NCBI GenBank assembly: GCA_026027325.1 | Contig: JAMSLZ010000003.1 | Span: forward strand, 930,001 to 994,000 | DNA: 64,000 nt | DNA from: Actinomucor elegans | Lineage: Eukaryota > Mucoromycota > Mucoromycetes > Mucorales > Mucoraceae | Direction: 5' to 3' | Shown: one piece after another, positions 35,104 to 47,340 of the stretch | Layout: each line of letters begins with the position of its first letter | How positions within the stretch are numbered: the stretch's first letter is position 1 | Position numbers and translations under genes: made by a program | The notes under the pieces: generated by a model | Database searches by the model: none | What the model was told of the DNA's origin: nothing | What the model saw: only the letters and a program-made list of their open reading frames with translations

Positions 35104-37083
35104 CTAGTGGATTGGTGGCGAGTTACTACTAGTTCCTCTAGTTTCAAAGGGTAAAAGAACTACACATAAGCCAACAATCGAGAAGCCAACGACACTGACA
35201 TAGAGCGGTAATGCAGTATTAAATGTCAATAGTACACCGGTGATGATTGGGCTTGCAATACCGGCAATTCGACCTAACCCTGATGCAGTACCCACAGCAG
35301 TGCCTCTGACATTAGTATCGAATACTTCAGGTGTATATCCATAAATGACAGCGTACAATAGCGTAGCCAAAAACGAAACTGCAGATGAAGATAATACCAT
35401 TGTAACGCGAGAGCTGATAATGGAGAATAAGAAGAGAGCTAAAGATGAGCCAAACGCTGATATAGCCATAGTACCCTTTCGACCAAGCCTTGTTTCGATC
35501 ATCCAAGAAGCAATCTATAATACAAGCCTGTTAGTATCTCCCACTGTTCTCTAATCAAAAGATTGTACTTTACCACCGAGCCTGGCACACCAGCCAACGA
35601 ATAAATCATGTAATCCCAATACACCTGTGATCTAGTAGGCGCAGATTCACCTTCAAATCCAAGCGTTTCGAGGTACTTTGGTAAGAATACATTAAACATA
35701 GTATACGCAATAGATGTGAACGTCCAAATGGACCAAATCAATATTGTTGTTACTCGCCACTGTGGGCTTAACAATAGCTGTAATGCCTTTGCTTTTTCTT
35801 CCTTTTCCTCTACTATCAAGTCTTCTATCCCATGTTGGCCAGTATGTAAAAGCATACGATTCACTTCTTCATCTGCTACAATAGTATGGTCTTCTTCAGT
35901 GTCTGTAACGTCTTCTGTTGGTGAGCTTCTTCTTCGCAAAGTACTGTGACAGGGTAGTTCATCTTTATCAATATGTACATGACCTCCGTTAATCTTTGCA
36001 ATGTCCTGCAGTACAATGATTGTTTCATGGTGTCTATCTTGACTCATCAAGAATTTGGGTGTTTCTGGTAATTTAAGCCATAATGTTCTCAATAATAACA
36101 TGAATATAGTAGCAATAGAAACTGTGAATAACATAATACGCCAGCCGTTGTTTTGCGTGTTCATATCACATGGCTGTGGTAAGTCTTCTGGGCAACTCCA
36201 TTTTGGTAAGATTAAATAACCCAAGATAGAGGCTATCACTGCACCAAAAGAAAAAAACACGGACATGAAGGTCAACAAGTAATGATATTCTTTAGGCAAG
36301 AATTCTAAGTAAAGGGCACCTATCTAGAGTGTTAGTCTGCATTGTCCCCAAGACCGCTTTGCATAGCATACCGTCTGTTGGCATATTACCACCTACGCCA
36401 AATCCCAAAAAGAACAAGGTGACGCATAAGCTGGAGAAGTTGAATGTAAAGCTAGACAAAAGGCCAAATACAGATGTGATGGCCAATGTCATGGTATATG
36501 GTGTCTTTCTACCCTTTGTATCTGAATAAGTACCCCAAAAGAAAGCACCAAATGTCATTCCAGCGAAGAGTGAGCTACTTAGTGTCCCAATCCATTTATC
36601 AGGTACATCGTAATGGTCTACAGGATAATCAATATATATTTAATTTAAACTAGTCTTACTTTGTGTTTGGACTTTACCTTGAACACGAGGAAGGACAATG
36701 GCAATTGTCTTTATATCAAAGATGCTTTAGAGATTGTATTCTATAAAAGATCTAGTGATAGTTACCTGAAGCCACATCTAGATATTGCAGAAAAGTTAAA
36801 AGGATAATTTTCATTACTTGTGAAAACAAGCTTACATTGTCCGCTAGCCATCCAAACCCACACAATATCTACAGATACATGGTTAAGATAGGGTTGTTAT
36901 TAGATTTTGATCCATCCTGTCCCTTACTAAAAGCTTTTTTTGAAATAAACCGTATCCAACTTTCGATAATAGTCCATCGAGTATTTGATCAGTTGTGCCA
37001 TTCAGCCCTTGGTCGCCATTCTCAACTTCTTCTTGAGGTAAAGGAGTAAATACATGAGCAGAGGTCGAGTTCACTACTACCAT
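35104..37083 (-). CDS. SVOP/SV2-like major facilitator transporter
   Basis: Seven exons on the minus strand: 37083-36928, 36868-36836, 36777-36766, 36708-36678, 36617-36372, 36319-35574, 35514-35104, giving 544 residues. It is a 12-helix MFS protein of the synaptic-vesicle-2-related type; its substrate is not predictable. Typical family pieces appear in order: DQILDGLLSKVGYGLFQKK (about 33), ILCGFGWLADNMWLQTIAIV (helix 1), WIGTLSSSLFAGMTFGAFFW, GTYSDTKGRK in the 2-3 loop, FGVGGNMPTDGALYLEFLP, a large central loop with acidic patches, FTSIAYTMFNVFLPKYLE, and IYGYTPEVFDTNVRGTAVG before the last helices. The third exon is a 12-nt microexon coding M-W-L-Q, fixed by conservation of DNMWLQT. Exons 2-4 total only 76 nt. 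Confidence 0.9.
36766..36777 (-). other. 12-nt microexon in the SVOP-like gene
   Basis: Phase-0 exon coding M-W-L-Q between a CTAG acceptor and a GTAACT donor. It is needed to complete the conserved LADNMWLQT motif of helix 1, so the call is firm. Confidence 0.85.
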
Positions 37084-37839
37084 GTTTAAATAGAGAAAAA
37101 TATACGATTTGGGTTAGTTAATATATAAAGAGAAAGAGAGGAAAGAGTCATTAGACTTTTGAAGAATACTACCTATTAAAGGAAAGGCCAAGCTGCCTTT
37201 CAGTAACTCGCTTACCAAAGTTAAAATTCCGTCCAGTTTTGCAGAATGTTCGAACCCAGGTTGCTATTGTTTGCCAACGAGAAAAAAGATCCTTGCTTGA
37301 CCATATAACTGCCATAAATGTGCCGAGAAATGTGGTATACTATCCATCTTTTCCTTTGTAGATTCATGACATGTACCTTGGATTTTGTAGACAACATAGA
37401 ATAGCTTATCTGACTAACTCAAAAATATCCCTGATTAATTTTAAATCTCCCGAAACGCTGCCAATCTACAGTTAGGAGTAATAGTAAAACTTCTGTTTAA
37501 AGTCATTCAAACGATAGTTCAGTAAATATACCCTTTATTTAATTTTTTCATGTTTACAAGTATATAAAACTTGAGAAAAATAACGAAAAGTATTAACTAC
37601 GCTTCGTTTTATGATTCACAATTTCAAGTGGTGAGTACTGGCTGTTCTCAATTATATAGTTTCAATGTTCATTAGTAAGTTTGGCTTGGGTTCATATGTA
37701 TGACAGGTAGGATAAGACGGCGTAAGCCATCAGCCACAGCAAAGCCATGTTGATATAATATGATATAATTCAAATACAGTTACAAATCATAACTAGTTTC
37801 TATGACATTTGAAACAACTGAAAGATGACCCAAACACAT

Positions 37840-37916
37840 CCAGCAGCTCATTCAGAGTTTAAATCACTAGTTAAATGCGATATTTGACAAGATCGAGCGA
37901 GCGATCTAGAGATGGT
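37840..37916 (-). repeat. family A repeat, copy 13
   Basis: CCAGCAGCTCATTCAGAGTT, then AAATGCGATATTTGACAAGA, then TCGAGCGAGCGATCTAGAGA. Confidence 0.72.
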
Positions 37917-38148
37917 TTGATGTTGTTTATGCGAAATACAAGTAATTCATTGTCGAGCAATCGTAAATGACATATATATATATATATATATATATGCATA
38001 CAAACCGTACTCTAGTTCTATGTAATGGTAACAACTTTCAATTTTAAATAGGGATATTGTCATTATCATTATTTGGCTGAATTTCACTTAGAATTTGGTC
38101 TGCGTTTAAATTAAAGCGTTCAGACCATAGCCTCGTTTCAGTGATTCA

Positions 38149-38180
38149 TAGATCACTCGATCTATTTCGCATTTGATAAG
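38149..38180 (+). repeat. family A fragment, copy 14
   Basis: AGATCACTCGATCTATTTCG followed by CATTTGATAAG matches the left half only. Confidence 0.4.
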
Positions 38181-38516
38181 AAAAAACGTCCACAGTGAAT
38201 ATCGAAAATTACTCTCTCTCTCTCTCTAGTATTGAATAGACTCAATGAAAAGAAAAACACTCGTAGGAAGGCTTGTTGATCCATCAACCGAACCAAATAA
38301 CACCAGTTGCTGCTAGCAAATCTGTCAAATATGTACTTCACATATCCATCATATCAGATTTAATCAATAAAGGTCATCTATCAGACATCAAAGGTATAAA
38401 CATTTTAATTTTTTATCATTTTATATGAATTTATTATAACGCGCATTTTAATAAGAGTTTCGCTTTAGTTCAGTTTAAGTAGAATGTGTCTAGCATGTCA
38501 ATATATAGTAGACCTC

Positions 38517-38543
38517 AAAATCGTCAATCGAAGAGACGATTTT
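38517..38543. repeat. short perfect inverted repeat
   Basis: AAAATCGTC, a 9-nt loop, then GACGATTTT. A third AAATCGTCAA occurs about 100 bp downstream. Function unknown. Confidence 0.6.
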
Positions 38544-38931
38544 CAACCTGAGATTTTAAAAAACGCCCTTTGTGATTTCATAACCCGCAACTGAACTTTC
38601 TTAAATTGCGCTACAATTTAAAAATCGTCAAGTGACGTTGAAGGTGCTGTAAATTGTACTATAAAAAGTCTCGAAGATCATTTAGAAAAGTGCTATATTA
38701 TAACAGGTACTAATCCAATCAATTGACAAAAGAACTTTTTTTTAAGAAATTAGAGAAAGGGCTCTATATATAAAATCGAGATTTTCGGAGCTTCAATACC
38801 ACACAAAAATCTTCACTTCGAGCCAAGCCACCCATTCCCCTTTTACCTAAAAAAAAGACGTTTTGTACATACGAGAAAAAAGAAAAAAAGAATGGATGAT
38901 TGTCTAATATTTATTACATGTAATAAGACAT

Positions 38932-39408
38932 TTAAGCAATGGTGACCTCAACCTCAACTCCGGGTTCGATGGAGATGGAGGTGATTTGCTTGACAATCTC
39001 GGAGGGAGAGTGCAAATCGATCAAACGCTTGTGGATTCTCATCTCGAAGCGATCGAAGGTCTCGGAACCGTTACCACAAGGAGACTTACGGGTGGTGATA
39101 CGGAGGACCTTGGTGGGGAGACGAACGGGACCCTTGACCTTGAGCTGCTTGTCCTTGGCACGCTGGATAAGATCGCTGGAGACCTTCTCGAGGTTCTTGA
39201 CGTTGCGAGAAGTCAAAGTGATACGGATACGGTGGATCCTGTTTAAGCCTGTCAGTGATGCATTCTTTTGATAATTGATAAAAAAAAAAACTTACTTGGC
39301 CTCAACTTGTTCCTCCAAACCGGGCTTAGCAGCAGACTTAGCCTATGATATATGTCAATAATTGTCCCTCATAGTGAACCCTAGTATACATACAGCAATA
39401 GCAGACAT
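38932..39408 (-). CDS. RPS20: 40S ribosomal protein uS10 (Rps20)
   Basis: Three exons on the minus strand: 39408-39394, 39342-39296, 39238-38932, giving 122 residues, the normal length. The first coding exon is only 15 nt (M-S-A-I-A). The body [58 protein letters not shown] and [11 protein letters not shown] is unmistakable for the universal S10 family, a component of the small-subunit head. The exon 3 acceptor is the CAG before GATCC, since the upstream GACAG would break the frame. Codons are strongly biased to C-ending and G-ending forms, as expected for a ribosomal protein. It is divergent from ERG12, with 170 bp between starts. Confidence 0.97.
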
Positions 39409-39578
39409 TTTTAGTATAAATGAAAAAGAAAGAGAAATCAATTTGCGCGTCCAACAAAATTTTTTACACACTGGCTGCTTGCTTCAAATGATAGTCACAA
39501 TCAAGAAATTATTGAAGTTTAAACCAAGCAGCCTTCAAGTAAACTCCTCTTGCTTTCTTCGTCCTTGAACTCTTCATC
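39409..39578. promoter_or_regulatory. bidirectional promoter between RPS20 and ERG12
   Basis: 170 bp separates the two divergent start codons, so both promoters must lie here or overlap transcripts. T-rich runs are present (for example near 39460), but no motif is diagnostic. Confidence 0.5.
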
Positions 39579-40919
39579 ATGACAGTAACCGAGATGAATG
39601 AACGTATATTAGTGTCTGCACCAGGAAAAGTGATTCTATTTGGTGAACACTCAGTAGTATATCAAAAAGTATGTATAGAACATCAGTTTCAGCTGGAATA
39701 CTTGTTAAATGAAAACACTTTAGACTGCTGTTGCTGCTTCCTTGGGCCTTCGTTCCTATCTCTATCTCGAACGCAGAAATGATACCCTTATCCGACTCAT
39801 ATTACCTGATGTCAAGGTTGACAAAACCTGGGATATCAAAGACTTTCCTTTGAGAACTTTTGATTTCCCGGATTCAGGTAACAAACAGAAACCGACAGCC
39901 TTCAAAATGCTTATATTCTTCCTTATGGAATAGATACACGCCATCCTGATAACATGCCCCAAGAACTCAAGAAGAAACTCACTGGGCTATCCGGTCTTAG
40001 TGGTGAAACATCTCAAAACCAAGCTGTAATGGCCTTCTTGTATCTCTTGGTTATCATGGAACAGCGCGCTAAACAGCCCCTGATGCACGGATTTACATTA
40101 TGCGTACGTTCCTTCTTGCCTGTAGGCGCAGGATTAGGTAGCTCAGCCAGTTACTCAACTGTTATGACCACCGCTCTTTTGATTCTCAACAAAAAGATCC
40201 CTGTTGACTTCAACGCAAGCCCCGAAAGAAATGCGTATCTAGAAAAGATCAATGCTTATGCTTTCAAGGCCGAAGAAGTGATTCACGGCAATCCTAGTGG
40301 TGTTGATAATGCAGTAGCTACCTTTGGTGGAGCCAAGACATTTGTGCGCGGTCAAGGATTTGCCAACTTGGAAGGCTGTCAATCGTTGCGTTTGTTGTTG
40401 ACCAACACTAAAGTTCCTAGATCAACTAGCGCTCTGGTAGCTGGTGTAGGTGAAATGCGCAAAAAATACCCTGAAATTGTTGATCCCATGTTAGATGCAA
40501 TGCACGGTATTGCTATCCGCTGTCGTGATGCCTTTAAAAAGCTTCAAGAGAAAGAGATCAATCCTACTGAACTGATGAACGAACTGGAGGATTTGGCTGG
40601 ATTGAACCACGCGTTATTGGATGGGTTAGGTGTAAGTCATCCTAGTCTGGAAAAAGTGAGATCAGTTACTGCTGCTTCTGGGCTCAAGACAAAGCTTACT
40701 GGTGCCGGTGGAGGAGGATGCGCTGTTACATTTATTCGCGATGATGTACCTCAAACATTGATTGATCAAGTCATGCTGCAGCTAAAGCAAGAAGGGTTCG
40801 ACTGCTATCAAACATCAGTGGGAGGCAATGGCGCTGATGCTATGGCATTAACAGGAAATGAGACCGAAAAATGGCTTCTTGAGACCAACCGTGATACCTT
40901 GGAAACATACTTGTACTAA
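39579..40919 (+). CDS. ERG12: mevalonate kinase
   Basis: Phosphorylates mevalonate in the isoprenoid and ergosterol pathway. Three exons, 39579-39668, 39724-39877 and 39934-40919, encode 409 residues, close to the usual size. GHMP-kinase motifs are all present: APGKVILFGEHSVVYQK (about 14-30), the ATP-binding PVGAGLGSSASYS (about 130), HGNPSGVDNAVATFGG with the catalytic-region Asp, and LTGAGGGGCAVTFI near the C-terminus. The first ATG is used and the reading frame closes exactly. It is transcribed away from RPS20. Confidence 0.96.
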
Positions 40920-41040
40920 TATACTACTTAATCTAATAAAAAAATACATGCAAAATAACCGGTCTTTCAATTGAACTATACAAGAAGTTAGCTTACAGTT
41001 CCCGGTATTCTCTTTTTCATTTTTAACGTTCTTTTTTCAT

Positions 41041-43706
41041 ATGGCTGACACTTTAAAAGATATACCCGAGTTCTTTGAGTCTGAACTTGGAGAGTCTATT
41101 ATTGCGCGTACCGATGCTTTAGGTAAGTAGCTGTTTTTTCTCATTTCAGTCATTTCAGGGACTACAGAATGGCCAACTTTTTGTAAAAATAGGTGCCTTT
41201 CGAGAGTTAGGCCCTCCAGACCTGTGCCATATTATCAAAGTAAATGCAAAACCAGGTATCAAAGAAGTATGTTTCTTAAAAAAACGTTCGACAGATAAGC
41301 GGCATCTATTGATATTTGTTGTTGCAGATAGGTAGCTATCATTATATCTCAGGCGTTGATGCTTCTTCTTCGGCTTCTTTGGCTGCCTATTTGAACTCAT
41401 TAACTTATTCTATGGTAAAATACAACTATATACCACATCCCTGGTAGACTAACTTATAATATACATAATCATCTAGGATGAATCTCAGTCGTGGTTCACC
41501 AAATCCAACTCTTGGCGTATCAGATCTGGTATCTATTGGTAAAATAATGGGTTTCATAATAAAACAAGATACTAACCAACGAAACAATAGCTGCTTCAAT
41601 GCATTTTCTCGAGTCGATGTTCGCGTTGAAGTCAAGATTCCTGGTGGAGTAGAAAGTTACTATGTTGACGTACGTGGAGAAAGGTGAGTAAACCTCTTCC
41701 CAAAAAAACTCTGGGTAGTACATACTAATATATAGTGTTGCGCAGACATGAAGCTACAGCAGAAATATGGCAAGAAACTTATCTATCAGCTGTACTTCGT
41801 GCTATTCTTTACTCGGACGATAGTTATTACCGCTTAGCAGGCTACAGAAAAATCGATCCTATCCTCAACTTGTCTGCTGAATCAAGATTTTTAGAAGCTG
41901 TAGAGGCTCTCTTTTGGAAAGGCTGGCAATTAGGTAGTAAGCCTGAAATTCAAGTTGCTACACCAGTGCATAATCATTTGACGGACGGTGTCATGAAGTA
42001 CTTTGGTGATAGTTTTCGATATGAACCGGCAATTGCTTTGTTTCAAAAGTTGCATAAAAAGGATCCTGAAGTGGGTGCATTGTTAGCCAAAGCGTATATC
42101 GGTCAAAATGAAGAGATCAAGGCTGTAAAGGTTTTGTATGAGGATCTGAAGCTTGCACACATGAGCTATCCTTTGCTTCATACTCAAGTGGACTTTTTGA
42201 GAAGCAAGGTATTGTATCAATATATATATATATATATAAGTTTAAAGAGGAGGACACAACTGACATGATGCATTGTTCATACAAAGAACGAATACAATTT
42301 AGCTTTGAAGTTGGCTAAATATGCAGTGGATACTACGCCTTCTGAGTATTTAACTTGGGCCAAACTAACAGAAGGTACTTGTATTATTTAATATATGGAT
42401 TGATACTAACCAATTGTATCAAACAGTTTACATTGATCTCAAGGATTATAAAAACGTAAGATAATCTAATGCATCCTCAGTTAAAATCTGACAATGTTCT
42501 TTTTTTTTTCTATTAGGCACTTCTGACGCTCAATTCATGTCCTATGTTCACGTACAGTGAACGTGATATGCACCGTATGCCTGCGCCTCTCAAGACCCAC
42601 TTACCAATCAAACCAGATATCATTAGTTCTGGAATCATGGAAGAAGATGCAGCCAGTCGAGAATCCGAAGTAAATACAACCAAGAAACATAATGAACTGT
42701 AATTAAAGCGGATTTATATAGGCTGACTCGACTCTTTCAAGACTTCCTGCTCCTGCTTTACATGGCACCTTTGCTAAAGCTTATTCTTTACTGACTCGGC
42801 TTGCCAATGCATTGGGCTGGGATGAACTCCTTCGATGTCGCTCACAAGTCTTTGTTATGGAAGAAGAGTATCGCATTCATAAAGCCAAAGAGGATAACCG
42901 TAAAAGTACAATCCCTGATGTGAACGCACTGAATGAAAAACTAAACGACACCAGTATACAAAACCCTAAACCAGCTCAAGTGGCTACGAAGGAAGAAGCA
43001 ACAACAACAACAACAACAACAGCAACAGCAGCAACAGCAGCAGCAGAATCAGAGACCGTTGATGAAGTCAACGTGTCATTTGGTAATAAGCGACTTTGTG
43101 AACGATGGTTGGATAACTTGTTCATGGTATTGTATGAGGATTTGAGAGTATTTACGTTTTGGAGAACAGAAGCAGCACACTATCGTACTCAAAAGACGGT
43201 ATATCGCAAAACTGGAACTGAGTGGGAGCTTCTAGGCGACCTTGCTTTAAGATTATGGCATGAAGTGAGTTCAATCGTACGACTGATGAAAAAGATTCTA
43301 TTAACATTTCCATGCATAGAGTGAGGCAAAAGAAGCTTATGAATTGTGCCTCGATCACAAGTTCTCTGCCAAAGCTTGGATGAAGCTATTACAAATTTAC
43401 GCAAAGGAAGGAAACACGCAAAAGGCACTTTTGGCAGCTGTTAAATTGACAGTCTATCATGAACGGTGGTATCATGAAATTGTGGTAAGTGCTTATACAC
43501 AATAACTATCCTAGTGTTATATACTCAATTTGCATTAGTATCCAACCGAAATTTCCTGCAATCTAAACACATTGATACGCAAGTCTGGCCTATCCAAGAT
43601 GCAGAATATATTGACTTCGATGAATCTTCCAAAGCCCGTTCAAAAGTTAATGACACGTTACTTTGATTATGGAGAGCTGTTTAAAGTTGAAGGCTATGAG
43701 CTGTAA
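41041..43706 (+). CDS. BCH1: ChAP family (Bch1/Bud7/Chs6-like) exomer cargo adaptor
   Basis: Subunit of the exomer-type coat that, with Chs5 and Arf1, sorts chitin synthase and other cargo at the trans-Golgi. Twelve exons: 41041-41122, 41193-41266, 41328-41414, 41477-41538, 41591-41683, 41746-42208, 42287-42374, 42427-42455, 42517-42669, 42722-43264, 43320-43484, 43539-43706, giving 668 residues. Family segments include ELGPPDLCHIIKV, GIYCCFNAFSRVDVRVEV, EIWQETYLSAVLRAILYSDD, tetratricopeptide-like helices (KLHKKDPEVGALLAKAYI), PLKTHLPIKPDII, FAKAYSLLTRLANALGWDEL, and a C-terminal block ending in LFKVEGYEL. A Thr/Ala-rich low-complexity stretch (about residue 475) is coded by repeated ACA/GCA. 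The donor of exon 4 is the second GT (41539); using the first would break GIYCCFNAF. Confidence 0.93.
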
Positions 43707-44359
43707 TTGAAGTCTTTAGTCGCTGGCATAACAGTCAACTTGTTCGTTTAATAAAATTTTATTATGAACAGAGCAATTGATCAACTCTGTTGTTGTATAA
43801 CATTCTCCATCTTTTCTTTTGAAGTGATAGCATATGTGTGCAAAGTATGTAGTGTTTTGTTTTATACTAGCATAGCACTATGTTTACTTTTGTTGTAGAT
43901 ATATATATGCCCATTAGTAAGCAGACCCTGCTTGGCAATATGAACATGCGTTTAGCGATGCAGAGCTGATGCATTTCAGTTATGATGACGCTTTCTTGAG
44001 CAACTAAGGTTCTAGTGACCTATCCATATAAAAAATGTACTTTAGCAAGCATTGGGCTGTATACAGTCAAGAAAAGCATCATTGATGAAAATTTCTAATA
44101 ATTATATATGGCTCCTCAGCATAATAATATGATGCTATCACCTACATAAATTTCGCTTTTCCGTGATAATGTACATATAAAAAAGAATATCAGAGCATAC
44201 CTTGAACTGTAAGAAACAGAATCAGATTATAAACTTTGTTTCTAGCGTGCTTCAACCATTGATAATTAGTGTGAGGCGGAGATTAAACGATTCAAGGCTA
44301 AGGCTTGTTCAAAATGTGACATGAAGTTTTGAGTTTGTTTTTAATGAAGATTATTATAT

Positions 44360-44361
<2 letters not shown>

Positions 44362-44400
<39 letters not shown>
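44362..44400 (+). repeat. poly-A tract (39 nt)
   Basis: Longest homopolymer in the window, in non-coding DNA. I see no gene-like sequence just before it that would mark a retroposed copy. Confidence 0.95.
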
Positions 44401-44402
<2 letters not shown>

Positions 44403-44867
44403 ACGCAAAGCTGAACGGTACATTTAATAGTAAAATCCCGTTCGTTATTTCTTTCAATGCATGTACTTGTATTTTAATAAAAGGTGATGTGTTTCATCTG
44501 TTAGAAATATTACCATAACTTGAATATTTAATCTTTTAGTTTTTCTATATAGTGCCAAATGTTTGTTATTAATAGATTAGGCCCTGAAAATATATGTTTT
44601 ATGTTCCACAAGAGATGTAATTTTTTGAAAATTGTGGCCCTGGGTAAACATACTTGCGAAGTTGACAGAATCGTTCCATTTCCTCTGCCTCCATATTTTT
44701 GAATGAATCCTAAATTTTTGTCACATCTGTTGAGTAGCATATGTCTAGAAAGAAGTATTGTATTCATTACGGTTCTTTCTTTATCTAAAACACAATGGGT
44801 GTATTATATTTAAGCCTTGAGTTGCAAATTGCATATATTTCATATTATCTAGATTTTCTATATGATT

Positions 44868-44925
44868 TATAAATCTCTCAGCTAATTCCGATAAAATATC
44901 ACATATGCTAAGCAAAACATACACA
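44868..44925 (+). repeat. family A repeat, diverged copy 15
   Basis: AAATCTCTCAGCTAATTCCG, then ATAAAATATCACATATG. Confidence 0.45.
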
Positions 44926-44959
44926 AAATAAGTATAATGAATTATAATCTAGAACTAAT

Positions 44960-45034
44960 ATCTCAGCATTTTTCGATCGATTCTCACTTAATATCGCATT
45001 CAATGGACAATTTCTACTCTGGATGAGCTACTTT
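44960..45034 (+). repeat. family A repeat, diverged copy 16
   Basis: TTTCGATCGATTCTCACTTA, then ATATCGCATTCAATGGAC, then TACTCTGGATGAGCTACT. Confidence 0.55.
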
Positions 45035-45535
45035 GTTTATTGGAACCTTTAATTAACGAGTATAATATAGTAATTGAAAATATTTCGCTTTGATCCAATT
45101 CTTCTGATATGCGCTCAGTGCCATTTCTAAACATAATAAAAATACGTTTTTGTTACAGCCGCAGGTGTTTTAGCCGGGACATCATGTATTCCTTTTTGTA
45201 AAGCTGCTGTAGTAAGATGAAGTGCTTTTTTTAAATATTGAGAACCTCTATGATGGCCAACGCAATCTTATTATTTCTATTCTATAAAGTAACATATAGT
45301 CATTATAAGGCATAATGTATACACTTATTAGAAAGACTCAATATTTGCTACTTAATATATTATTTCACGCTCTTGTTTAATGGTCCTTTCGGCACATAAT
45401 AGTTTAGTCTGAAATTCTATTCTATTATAATTCAACAAAACCTGATCTTTATTTCATTGAAAAAAAAAAGTGTACTACTTGAGGCACATACGATTGTATG
45501 ATATACGTTCTAGTAGTTTTTCTATAAAAACGGAC

Positions 45536-46842
45536 TTATTTCTTACAGTAAGAAATCTTATTAGATCCGTTAAGGTAAGAACAGACATTAGGCTTAGTCT
45601 TGGAATTCTTGGAGACGTTAATGTTACTGAGAGAGAAACCAGAACAGGGAGTACCAGAAGAACAGGTGATACTGATGACAGGCAAGTCCTTGGAAGAAGT
45701 AGAACTAGAGCGAAATCAGTTAACATACCACTAACAATAATAATGCTTTCTATATATTTACCCAGTGATATCATTGATAACGACGTTGCTGATGCTCAAG
45801 GACTTGGCATTGTTCTTTTTACAGTAAGCCATTTGGTTCTTGTCACAATAGTGAGTAGTGATGATGATAGGGTTTTCAGTATTGACGAGCTTGACATGTT
45901 CAAAACGAATATCGGAAACGGCACCTTTACCTATAGATATCCAAACGTGTTATGATTTAAAGACTATAAAGGCGTATGGAGGACTTACCACCATCCCAAG
46001 TCTTGATACGAACACCGTTTTGACAGTTAGTACAAGTACTGTCAACGATACGGACTTGCTTGACATACTCAGTAGAGCCGCCCTTACCAAGAGAACCGAT
46101 ACTGAAACCATGACCATTAACACAGTTGATGTTGGATAAGGTGACGTTGGAAACACCACCATTGATAGCAGTACAATCATCACCGACAGTGAGATGAGAG
46201 TCTCTAAAGATCAAGTTCTTGGAAGAAGAGATATCAAGAGCATCGCTAATCAATAACATTAGTATAACCCAAATTCTTCAATTGAAATTACACTTACGTG
46301 TTCTTGGGTTTGTTGCTGTTCTTGGAGACAGTGTAAAGCGTGACCTTTTCAAGGACAACGTCATCACAGCTAGTCAAAGCAAGATGAGCGCGAGGAGCAG
46401 CATTAATCTTGAAGTTTCTAAAGACAGAATGAGTGGCGGTCATTCTAAAGACAGTGGGGGCCTTGTTGTTTTTGGCATCCCACCAGACTTGGCCACCACC
46501 GTTGATGGCACCAATGCCGGCACCTTCCCAATGAATGTTATCACCGCCAATCTTGAAGAAAGCAGTAGCACCTTGGAATTTGGTATTGTAAGCAGGCAAG
46601 TTGAGAGTACCATAGAATTGGACATTGACGTTCTTGAGACCAGTGACATTGATCAAACCGTTGGCGTTATAGGTGGCACCCTTGGTAAATACAACGGTAC
46701 CGCCATTCTTACAGGCGTTGAAAGCATTGGCAATGTTTACAGAAGCATCACCGCCAGTCTTGACAGTACAAGTCAAGGCTTGAGCAGAAGACAAGAAAGC
46801 GAAAAGAGCCAGGGCAGAAGAGATTGAAGGAATGGAAACCAT
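45536..46842 (-). CDS. secreted exopolygalacturonase, glycoside hydrolase family 28
   Basis: Cleaves galacturonic acid from pectin chains outside the cell. Four exons on the minus strand: 46842-46298, 46245-45989, 45930-45762, 45704-45536, giving 379 residues. A signal peptide of about 22 residues ends at SSAQA. The right-handed beta-helix motifs are complete: NTDALDIS (the Asn-Thr-Asp), VGDDCTAIN (the Asp pair), [11 protein letters not shown] and GVRIKTWDG. Cys-rich C-terminal sequence ([31 protein letters not shown]) is typical of Rhizopus- and Mucor-type exopolygalacturonases. Codon use is strongly biased, as in PHO84, suggesting high induced expression. A TATA box lies about 58 bp upstream on the same strand. 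Exo rather than endo action is inferred from the family subgroup. Confidence 0.94.
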
Positions 46843-47340
46843 AGTAAACTATAAGTTATTGATATTGAATTAAAGAAAAAGCAGTTAATCTGGCTCTTTA
46901 TATATATTTCTGGACAGTGAGTGTCTCTTCTATGTTAGCAGGTTACACGCATTTTAAGTTGCCCAGAAAATTTGACAGTGGTATGACAAGCCAAAACCGC
47001 GGATGGATGAGTATATAGTGTCATTTAATAAATGAAATATGTGCCACTACGCACAGGTCCTTGTAAACCCTTATTTCAATTTCGACATGCATAAGTAATA
47101 TCACACAACAGCTCCGTTAATCAATGTATATCAGTAGCACTGATATTGAAATGAATAAAGAAAAGAGAGCTTGATTTTTTTTTTATTTACATTAGATGAA
47201 TTGAAAAGGAATATACCTTTGTCTTATAGCAAGTTGAAAATGAGGATATATCTGATAACATGAGGTCTTATAAAAGTGTGCTAAATGATAGTGAAAATGA
47301 TGATATATGTATATATATATATAAAAAAAAAGGGTGTATT
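46843..47340. other. promoter region of the exopolygalacturonase gene
   Basis: 498 bp between the end of the kinase-like gene and the start of the exoPG gene, both on the minus strand. No gene seen beyond the TATA box annotated separately. Confidence 0.5.
46898..46907 (-). promoter_or_regulatory. TATA box of the exopolygalacturonase gene
   Basis: TATATATAAA on the minus strand, about 56-65 bp upstream of the ATG at 46842. Confidence 0.55.

Larger units (their letters stand above)
37084..38931. other. 1.8 kb gap between the MFS gene and RPS20
   Basis: No gene visible. Holds family A copies at 37840-37916 and 38149-38180 (partial), a (TA)n at about 37974-37995, a (CT)n near 38213, and a perfect 9-bp inverted repeat at 38517-38543. 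Confidence 0.5.
43707..45535. other. 1.8 kb gap between ChAP and exopolygalacturonase genes
   Basis: Convergent 3' ends. No gene visible. Holds a 39-nt poly-A at 44362-44400 and two weak family A copies (44868-44925, 44960-45034). Confidence 0.5.

Noticed and set aside
37246..37258. GTTCGAACCC resembling a tRNA B box
   Set aside because: Flanking bases do not form a T-arm stem on either strand, and no A box or acceptor stem is found at the right distance.
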